Assembly: GCA_026706505.1 (NCBI GenBank)
Contig: JAPOYQ010000080.1
Span: forward strand, 537 to 5,963
DNA length: 5,427 nt
Origin: Gemmatimonadota bacterium
GTDB taxonomy: Bacteria; Latescibacterota; UBA2968; UBA8231
Reading direction: 5' to 3'
Part shown: piece by piece, positions 1-5,427 of the stretch
Layout of the letters: each line of letters starts with the position of its first letter
Numbering within the stretch: position 1 is the first letter of the stretch
Made by a program: the position numbers and the translations under genes
The notes under the pieces: model-generated
Told to the model about the DNA's origin: nothing
Seen by the model: the letters and a program-made list of their open reading frames with translations, nothing else
Database searches by the model: none

Positions 1-2
1 CT

Positions 3-364
3 CTCGATGCCGATGGTCGCTTGATCGTGCACAACGATACCGCTGTATGGTACCGCTATATCGACATGACGCCGCAGGCGGAGGCGCTTTTCGCTTCATC
101 GAGCAGACCATCGATACGGAACTTGCCGATGAATTGGCATTCTTGGCCAACTACGACGAGACCAAGAAAGCGATCCAAGAGATCGTGGACATGCCCGACC
201 GACAAATCGATCTCTTCATTCGCTTTTGCCTGCAAAACAAGGGCCGCCTTTCCGCACGCAAACGCGCAACGCACTTCGACTATCTATCGGCCGAAGAGAT
301 TGATTCCATGGAACAGGCCCTGCAATCTGGGTTTGGTGGTGAGATGGTGCCGACGGGCGCTTAA
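3..364 (+). pseudogene. C-terminal part of a Fic-family-like protein, frameshifted and cut by the window edge
   Basis: Bases 3-92 read in one frame as about 30 residues (LDADGRLIVHNDTAVWYRYI, then DMTPQAEALF). Bases 92-364 read in another frame as about 90 residues, beginning RFIEQTIDTEL and containing IVDMPDRQIDLFIRFCLQNK and GRLSARKRATHF, ending at TAA 362-364. Joined, the two pieces look like the C-terminal region that follows the catalytic domain in a group of proteins annotated as Fic family; this match is from memory. Fic domains transfer AMP or related groups onto proteins. The catalytic HPFx(D/E)GNGR motif would lie upstream and is not visible. The break falls in GAGGCGCTTTTCGCTTC: one extra C after CTTTTC would restore the frame. 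As it stands, the first frame continues with an unrelated tail to a TAG at 372-374. This could be a real mutation or a sequencing error. Family assignment is moderately sure; the frame break is clear. Confidence 0.6.
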
Positions 365-423
365 CTACGACTAGCGCATCCACGACGAGTAAGTGTGGTA
401 TCTTTACTTTTCATTATTAGATC

Positions 424-429
424 GGAGGA
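424..429 (+). promoter_or_regulatory. Shine-Dalgarno sequence of the VOC gene
   Basis: GGAGGA lies 7 bases before the ATG at 437 and fixes that start. The 72-base gap upstream (365-436) has an AT-rich patch around 398-421 that could hold a promoter, but no convincing -35/-10 pair was found. Whether this gene has its own promoter or is read through from the Fic-like gene is open. Confidence 0.8.
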
Positions 430-436
430 ATAAGAC

Positions 437-829
437 ATGGCAGAGAAACTATACGAAGCTGCTTTTCCGTATGCCGAGGACATCCTCGCCTTGCCGGTGG
501 AAGACCTCGACCAAACCGCGAAGTGGTACGGCGCGGCCTTTGGACTCGTGGAGGTCGAAAGGCGCGACAACCCCGTGCCGACGGTCATTCTCGAACGCGA
601 TGGTGTGCAGATTGGGTTTGCGGTCAATGGCGGCGACGCCAGCCAAGAAGGCGCGGCTATTTTGGTGAATGACATCCACAAGGCCCGCGACGAGATAGAG
701 GCGAATGGCGTCGAGACGGGCAATTGGCGCGTGGACGAGCGCGATGGAAAGAAATATCAGGTTTTCTTCGTAGTCGCCCCGGACGGGCTTTGCTACTACT
801 TCCACCAGCCGATTGAAAACGCCGGATAG
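437..829 (+). CDS. VOC family protein (glyoxalase/bleomycin-resistance fold)
   Basis: A complete 130-residue cytosolic protein, the usual length for a single-chain VOC protein made of two beta-alpha-beta-beta-beta modules. Module one starts near residue 16 with ILALPVEDLDQTAKWYGAAF, the typical strand plus 'DL..t..WY...fGl' helix, followed by strands VPTVILERDGVQIGFAV. Module two has AAILVNDIHKARDEIEANGV and ends with VVAPDGLCYYFHQP, matching the usual 'DPDGn...f.qP' ending. The positions that hold metal ligands in glyoxalase I-type members appear replaced: Ile where the first-strand His is expected, and Tyr where the C-terminal Glu after PDG is expected. A metal-dependent glyoxalase activity is therefore doubtful; a binding or resistance-type role, or another activity, is possible. 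The substrate cannot be told from sequence. It is a separate small gene with its own ribosome binding site, convergent with the large gene to its right. Confidence 0.88.
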   Translation: MAEKLYEAAFPYAEDILALPVEDLDQTAKWYGAAFGLVEVERRDNPVPTVILERDGVQIGFAVNGGDASQEGAAILVNDIHKARDEIEANGVETGNWRVDERDGKKYQVFFVVAPDGLCYYFHQPIENAG

Positions 830-841
830 CGATTGTTGCGA

Positions 842-3800
842 TTAATCCGGTCGGCTTACGTCGATCACGCAGATCGAGATTTTGCGCGCTTCGTCGGGCG
901 AGAGGGTCGCTTCTAGTCGTTTTTTCAGCTCTTTGGAGTTAGCAGGGCGGGTGCCGGTGGGAGGTGGCTGCGTGCGGCACCCATCGATTTCGCCAAACCA
1001 AAACACTAAGTAAATCCCGTAGCCGTCTGTGTCTAGGTCAATCGTGTACTGGGCGATTAACTGGTTTCGCAGTGCGCTCCAGAGATCGCGATTCATGTTT
1101 CTTTTAATTTCTACCGGCACCTGAAAATCTCCATATGAAACTCGTATGTCGGCTCGCTTGTCGTTGACAGATTTCACCTCGGGTTCGGCATTGGGGAAGT
1201 ATAGACGTAGATCATGGAGCAGCGCATCTCGACAGGAATTCTCATGCTTCGGATTTATAGGTTTCTGGTTTTTGTCCTCGTTCCAGTACGGACGCCAATA
1301 ATTGGCATTGTTCATACGGATTCGATCCGCGATCTCATCGAAGCGATCCACCAAAAGAGCTGCGAGGTCGGCGGCGTTGGCAGGCGTACCACCATTCAAT
1401 GTCTGGCAGACCTGCTCGATAGTGGGGTGGCAATAACTGGCGTCGCGCCAAGTCACCTGTTGGGCATCTTGCGCTCGCGATAGTACGTCTCGCCAGCGGG
1501 ATGGCGCTGGATCGGCGAGAAGGCGATCCAAGGCGTCGCTCGCGTCTTTGGAGGGAGAAGCGGCGAGGCGTTGTATCAGGTCGTTGACAAGGTGAGAGGC
1601 TTGCATTTCAGGAGTAACCCTTCCTTCCGCCTTCAACTGATCGGAGCCGACGTAGCTGCCAACAAGGCGGATGAGGAGTTCCAATGACGCAATCCCCAAC
1701 TCATCAATTGAAAACTGCGTACTACTATGTTCGAGATAAAAGAACTCCGCTAAACTCCGAATTCGGCGCTCGCGTCCCTCTGCGAAGTCTCTCAGAAGAT
1801 CGTTGTACGTCCTCGGCGAAACGATGATGCCCGCCGCCAACCAATGTACGCGTTGGGCGTCATTCATGCTCTTCCGGGACAGCTTCTTTTCTATTAGTTC
1901 TTGGAGCGATACCCTGTCAGCGTACTGAATTGCGGCCCAGAACAGATAATCTAGATCCTCGGTCTGCTTCAGCTTGCAACGAATCGGAAAGGCGCGTAAG
2001 AGTGGCAAGCTTGCGTGTTTGGCGACTTGAGCGTGGGCTCTCCTATGTGCGAGCGCAAAAAGCCCGGGAATATGATCGCTACCACCACGGAGTTCAGACT
2101 TGCCGTATTGTACCAGTACCTCGGATACGATTTCGGGACGGAAATCGAGAAGTCGCCGATACCAATTTGGCTCTTTGGAACTAGATAACCAATAATGGAA
2201 GGTGAGTGCCTTGTGCATTTGTTTTTCGGTGAGGCGACAGATCTCCTCAGATGCCGTCCTTTCGATTTCCATCAAGGCTGCCAGAAAAGGCCAGCCAAGA
2301 GAGTGCATGGGGTTTTTTGCTCTGAGCGTAAGAATCTCCTCGACATCCGGGACGTCCTCTCGATCTATAACGCCACGGATGCCCAGACGGACTGCATCAA
2401 TCAAGCTCGGATCTCTTAGCTCCTGCTCGATATCCTTTGATCCGCCTGGAATACGAACATTGATGGCGTCTCCGAAGTACCTGATCGCAACTTGGCAAAG
2501 TAAGTAGGGGGCGGCTCGATTCTCGCGCAGCACGGCCTCATTGGAGCGGACATATTCAAGCCATTGTTCCTCTTCCTGCCTTCGCTCTTCGGCGTATCGT
2601 CTGTCCCGTTCCCGACGTTCCTGTTGCCGTGGGGAAATAGACGGGGGAGCAAGCCGTCGATTCAAATACGCCTCCAACGTTTCGTTTCTCTGCGCGTGTT
2701 CTTGCAGGATTTCGATTGACAGACCCTCGTTAACGCTCCGGTTCCTTTCCGACCAGACAGCCCATGCCCATTCGAACAGGTATTCGGCAACTTGCGGTTT
2801 GGTATCCGCCATGGTGACGGCTTGTTTCAGGCACCAGAAGCCGAAGTCAGACGGCAAGCTGGCATCGTACAAACGGTTTCGGACGTTTGCGGGCCACCTA
2901 AATTCGTCGGCTTGGGGCCACCGGGATAGTCCCTCCAGTACGACGGCCTTTTGGACCTCGGGGCGTTGGTCTAGCCAGGAGCGTATCTCACTGATAGCTT
3001 CTTTGGAAAAGCCCCGAAATCTGTCCTGATTCTCTTTGAAACCCACATCGAGCCAGTCGTACAAGCGCTCCGTGTCCAGTTGGTCTCCATGCGCTTTCAG
3101 GCCGCGAGCTAGAAGATTGAGAGGAAGATCGTCCAAACTTCGGCCATCCAGAGCAGACTGCAAGTGGGGAAGCCGCTGCTGCAGATTGTCGAGGAGTTCG
3201 ACCACCTGCTCATCCGAGGACCTCTTGAGAAGTTCGGTAGCCCAGAATCGCCAATATCTTCCAAAGAATTCCGAATTCCCCTTCTCGGAAAGGCAGTTCC
3301 ACACCTCCGATGGTGGCACTTCTTGGGGATAGAGTTGGATGAGCAGAACTCCGAAGAGTTCGTTGTGGGGATCGGAGATGCTCCCGGTGCGAATATCTGT
3401 TAGTAACGCTTTGAGCTTGTCCGTTTTGTCCAAGCTATTCGGGCAACTGTGGATGAATGCATCGAGGGCCAATGCATTGCTATTCGACCTCCGCGTGTCG
3501 TCGCGGACAATTTCGAGCAGAAGCTCTGAAAGATTCGGCAGGGGGCCACCTTCCCTAAGAAAGCGCAGTACGAAACCGGTAAACATTTGGTGGTCCCGGT
3601 CGCGATTGCTATCGCTCAGAATGGCTTTGAGCGCGGGTTCCATGTCGGGTGTGGCGAGTGCACCAAAAGCCGTAGTTTTCAGAAACGCGGAATCGAGTCG
3701 GGACGCCTCGCGGTTCAAGCATTTCAGAAGCGCACGTTTTTCGTCGGTGGAGAACTCGCGGATGTCGCCGTATAGCCCGACGCCGATGGGGTCGCGCTTT

Positions 3801-4906
3801 ATGAGGTCCGACCGAGCTTTCTCGCAATGGGCCGCGAGCCAAGCGGACAAGCCCCTCATCTCCGTAACCACGGTTCCGTCCTTTCCCTCAATCAGGGCGA
3901 TTACGCGTCGAACAGGAAGCCCGCTATTGATGATTCCGGCGAGGTACCGAGCGCCGAGGAATTCGGCGATGTGGCGGTGAACCGGGGCGAAGCGGTTATT
4001 GGATACGCCTTTGAACAATTTCGTAGCGAGTGTATATCGGAGTATTTCAGGACTGTCGTAGCCGTACTGGTCCAGAGCAGGATATCCCCCGTCCGCTTGT
4101 CCGCGCAACGTGAACCCGGCCTTGCCCGAAATCAATTGAACGGCGCAGAGCCGCCCAGCGGCGTCGAGAAGCTGGTCGGGTGTAGGTGGGGTGTTTGACT
4201 CCTGTGCCGCTTGATGCTCTTCGTTGTGCTCGCGGATCATCTGACCGCAGGCCATCTCGAAAGTTTCTTTGCGACTTTTTGGCCACCCGCCGCCTTGGGC
4301 CACAACATCGACCAACATATTGAGGGTCTGTGGATTCTTCAGCAGCCCATCAACTCTCTGCTCTTGGGCTAAGGCGATGAATTCCTGAGCATCGCCGATG
4401 TCCGGTCGGTCATTCAGGATGTCGGCGATGTCCGAATCCGTCAGGGGATTGAGCCGCAGGACCGTCACTTTGGAGTCCGGCGAAACGGATTCCAAGTGAT
4501 TCTGATCGTTTGTCCCCAGCCAGTCCGCTTCCCGGCACGAGAGGCGAAAGTGCGGCTTTCCGAGCGCATCGAGACGGCCGCGGATTTGGTTGAAGGGTGT
4601 GCGAGCGTCATTCGCACTGACGCGGATTTCATCCAATCCGTCGATAAAGAGCGTCTTGTCATGCCATTCAGGATGGTACTGCGGGTCGAAGGTGAGGAAG
4701 TCGCGGGCTGTAATCAGGCAGGCTTTCTCCCCAAGCGCCTCGCACTCGGCCTCAAACGCAGTCGTTTTGCCCGCCCCAGGATCGCCGAGCAACACATAGG
4801 CCGGCGCATCCCGGAACGCTTCGAGAGGCCGAGACTCCTTCTCCTGATGTTGATCCTCATTCCCTGCTGAGATTTCGGTGCAGGTGCGAGGGACGATCAT
4901 ATTCAT
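842..4906 (-). CDS. Large NACHT/STAND-like NTPase with a C-terminal PD-(D/E)XK nuclease-like domain
   Basis: A 1354-residue single open frame. Walker A is GDPGAGKT (residues 41-48); Walker B is TLFIDGLDE (85-93), with acidic residues D89, D92 and E93. A sensor-like FRLSCREADW follows (120-129), then LNPLTDSDI (152-160), LLKNPQTLNMLVD (188-200) and FAPVHRHIAEFLGARYL (306-322). The last two resemble the helical elements after a NACHT NTPase core. Residues about 330-1190 look mostly helical with no recognised repeat; 760-785 is a highly charged Arg/Glu stretch, perhaps a coiled coil. The C-terminus has YWRPYWNED (1203-1211), a helix with E1222, then D1253 and VEIK (E1266, K1268), RNQLIAQY (1280-1287) and strand IYLVFWF (1298-1304). 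This is the layout of a PD-(D/E)XK nuclease. Proteins joining a STAND NTPase to a nuclease often act in phage defence, so a ligand-triggered nuclease is inferred. No transmembrane segment or signal peptide is seen. The ATG at 4906 overlaps the upstream stop; the ATG at 4900 (Met3) is an alternative start. Confidence 0.85.
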   Translation of the reverse strand: MNMIVPRTCTEISAGNEDQHQEKESRPLEAFRDAPAYVLLGDPGAGKTTAFEAECEALGEKACLITARDFLTFDPQYHPEWHDKTLFIDGLDEIRVSANDARTPFNQIRGRLDALGKPHFRLSCREADWLGTNDQNHLESVSPDSKVTVLRLNPLTDSDIADILNDRPDIGDAQEFIALAQEQRVDGLLKNPQTLNMLVDVVAQGGGWPKSRKETFEMACGQMIREHNEEHQAAQESNTPPTPDQLLDAAGRLCAVQLISGKAGFTLRGQADGGYPALDQYGYDSPEILRYTLATKLFKGVSNNRFAPVHRHIAEFLGARYLAGIINSGLPVRRVIALIEGKDGTVVTEMRGLSAWLAAHCEKARSDLIKRDPIGVGLYGDIREFSTDEKRALLKCLNREASRLDSAFLKTTAFGALATPDMEPALKAILSDSNRDRDHQMFTGFVLRFLREGGPLPNLSELLLEIVRDDTRRSNSNALALDAFIHSCPNSLDKTDKLKALLTDIRTGSISDPHNELFGVLLIQLYPQEVPPSEVWNCLSEKGNSEFFGRYWRFWATELLKRSSDEQVVELLDNLQQRLPHLQSALDGRSLDDLPLNLLARGLKAHGDQLDTERLYDWLDVGFKENQDRFRGFSKEAISEIRSWLDQRPEVQKAVVLEGLSRWPQADEFRWPANVRNRLYDASLPSDFGFWCLKQAVTMADTKPQVAEYLFEWAWAVWSERNRSVNEGLSIEILQEHAQRNETLEAYLNRRLAPPSISPRQQERRERDRRYAEERRQEEEQWLEYVRSNEAVLRENRAAPYLLCQVAIRYFGDAINVRIPGGSKDIEQELRDPSLIDAVRLGIRGVIDREDVPDVEEILTLRAKNPMHSLGWPFLAALMEIERTASEEICRLTEKQMHKALTFHYWLSSSKEPNWYRRLLDFRPEIVSEVLVQYGKSELRGGSDHIPGLFALAHRRAHAQVAKHASLPLLRAFPIRCKLKQTEDLDYLFWAAIQYADRVSLQELIEKKLSRKSMNDAQRVHWLAAGIIVSPRTYNDLLRDFAEGRERRIRSLAEFFYLEHSSTQFSIDELGIASLELLIRLVGSYVGSDQLKAEGRVTPEMQASHLVNDLIQRLAASPSKDASDALDRLLADPAPSRWRDVLSRAQDAQQVTWRDASYCHPTIEQVCQTLNGGTPANAADLAALLVDRFDEIADRIRMNNANYWRPYWNEDKNQKPINPKHENSCRDALLHDLRLYFPNAEPEVKSVNDKRADIRVSYGDFQVPVEIKRNMNRDLWSALRNQLIAQYTIDLDTDGYGIYLVFWFGEIDGCRTQPPPTGTRPANSKELKKRLEATLSPDEARKISICVIDVSRPD

Positions 4907-5427
4907 ACTTCCTCAAACCAGTAATGAGCGGGTACCGTGAGAAACTCATTCAGCGGTATCCCGCCTTCCCCAACAAGCAGCGAACTGCGCGGACTGAAGC
5001 GCTGCTCAAACTCGTCCATGCCTCCCAAGGGCATCCTCTTCGCGCCGCTCTTCACTTCGATGGCAACGATCCGAGCGCCCCGCTGCAGGACGAAGTCAAC
5101 CTCGTGCGACCCGTCTCGCCAGTAGTGAAGACGGATATCGGATGCTGCGGTGTTGAACAAGTGTGCGCCGACTGCGCTCTCGACGATGCGTCCCCAGAAG
5201 CTGCGGTCCGCCTGCGCCTCAGCGAAGGAATACCCCGAACCGGCCGTCATCAGGGCGGTGTTGAGCACGTTGAGCTTGGGGCTTGAGGCGCGAATTCGAT
5301 GCACTCGACCCGCGTATTTCGGCACTCCGGCAAGCAAGCCGGCGCTTGCGAGCAAATCGAGGTAGCGCGCTAGAAGCGGAAGTAGGTAGTTGATGCCAAG
5401 ATTCGAGAACCAGGTCCTGATTAACCG
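4903..5427 (-). CDS. DUF4143-type ATPase, C-terminal part only (gene continues past the right edge)
   Basis: The frame is open from the right edge (5427) to TGA at 4903-4905, giving 174 visible residues. An internal TTG at 5355 is unlikely to be the true start. Recognisable parts are ARYLDLLASAGLLAGVPKYA (the helix-turn-strand linker before DUF4143), SPKLNVLNTALM, WGRIVESAVGAHLFN, IRLHYWRDGSHEVDFVLQRG and IVAIEVKSG. The E of RIVES, the D of HEVDF and the E and K of IEVK (visible residues 83, 111, 124 and 126) match the PD-(D/E)XK-like core of DUF4143. Family members are usually about 400 residues, with an N-terminal AAA-type ATPase whose Walker motifs would lie outside this window. Their cellular role is poorly defined and they often occur alone. 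Here the stop overlaps the start of the next gene by four bases, so the two are probably made together. The first 20 or so visible residues fit the family poorly, so an indel or divergence near 5370-5427 is possible. Confidence 0.82.
   Translation of the reverse strand, partial: RLIRTWFSNLGINYLLPLLARYLDLLASAGLLAGVPKYAGRVHRIRASSPKLNVLNTALMTAGSGYSFAEAQADRSFWGRIVESAVGAHLFNTAASDIRLHYWRDGSHEVDFVLQRGARIVAIEVKSGAKRMPLGGMDEFEQRFSPRSSLLVGEGGIPLNEFLTVPAHYWFEEV
4909..4914 (-). promoter_or_regulatory. Shine-Dalgarno sequence of the large NTPase-nuclease gene
   Basis: Read on the - strand, GAGGAA lies inside the last codons of the upstream DUF4143-type gene. It is only 2 bases from the ATG at 4906 (4 if GAGG alone is the core) and 8 from the ATG at 4900 (Met3). 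The second spacing is closer to the usual optimum, so translation may begin at Met3. Either choice keeps the NTPase intact. Confidence 0.6.

Noticed and set aside
86..95. Programmed -1 frameshift in the Fic-like gene.
   Set aside because: In-frame codons GCG CTT TTC do not form a slippery heptamer and no downstream stem or pseudoknot was evident; a single-base deletion is simpler.
398..421. AT-rich patch before the VOC gene as a sigma-70 promoter.
   Set aside because: TATCTT or TTATTA could serve as a -10 box, but no acceptable -35 box lies about 17 bases upstream of either.
361..723. Open frame of 120 codons on the - strand opposite the VOC gene.
   Set aside because: Ser/Thr/Arg-rich composition typical of an antisense shadow; no ribosome binding site or family resemblance, and it overlaps a clear VOC gene.
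822..850. Six-base inverted repeat CCGGAT / ATCCGG spanning the two convergent stop codons, with a direct repeat GCGATT (829-834 and 838-843) in its loop.
   Set aside because: The arms are short, the loop is 17 bases and no T-tract follows on either strand, so it is not a convincing terminator. The gap between the convergent stops is only 12 bases.
3339..3980. Long + strand open frame of 213 codons inside the NTPase-nuclease gene.
   Set aside because: Arg/Ser-rich antisense shadow of a continuous, motif-bearing - strand gene; no recognisable domain.
4496..4870. A + strand open frame of 124 codons opposite the Walker A/B region.
   Set aside because: It is the antisense of conserved NTPase codons and has no domain of its own.
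4924..5286. A + strand open frame of 120 codons opposite the DUF4143-type gene.
   Set aside because: Antisense shadow of a recognisable domain; no supporting start signal.

Overview
The window looks like a moderately GC-rich bacterial chromosome, most likely from a proteobacterium. That is judged from overall base composition and from the protein families; the sequence does not allow a finer placement. There is no rRNA, tRNA, CRISPR array, insertion sequence or integrase. The set of genes (a Fic-like remnant, a large ATPase-nuclease and a DUF4143-type ATPase) is typical of an accessory or defence-rich region rather than a core operon.

Left part, + strand. Bases 3-364 carry the C-terminal end of what looks like a Fic-family protein. 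Its upstream part lies outside the window, and the frame is broken near base 92 by an apparent one-base deletion. After a 72-base gap with a clear Shine-Dalgarno sequence comes a complete 130-residue VOC (glyoxalase/bleomycin-resistance fold) protein at 437-829.

Middle and right, - strand. Bases 842-4906 encode one very large protein (1354 residues). It has a NACHT/STAND-like P-loop NTPase at its N-terminus (Walker A at residues 41-48, Walker B at 85-93), a long, apparently helical middle, and a C-terminal domain with the D...ExK signature of PD-(D/E)XK nucleases. Just upstream in transcription order, and overlapping it by four bases (ATGA), is the 3' end of a DUF4143-type ATPase gene, which runs off the right edge. 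DUF4143 is itself a PD-(D/E)XK-like domain. The two genes are therefore probably co-transcribed and translationally coupled.

The main point of interest is the ATPase-nuclease gene pair at 842-5427. By domain content it resembles antiviral STAND (Avs) and bacterial NACHT defence proteins. However, its domain order is reversed relative to the best-known Avs proteins, which carry the nuclease at the N-terminus. A defence role is inferred, not shown. The + strand and - strand units converge with only 12 bases between their stop codons.
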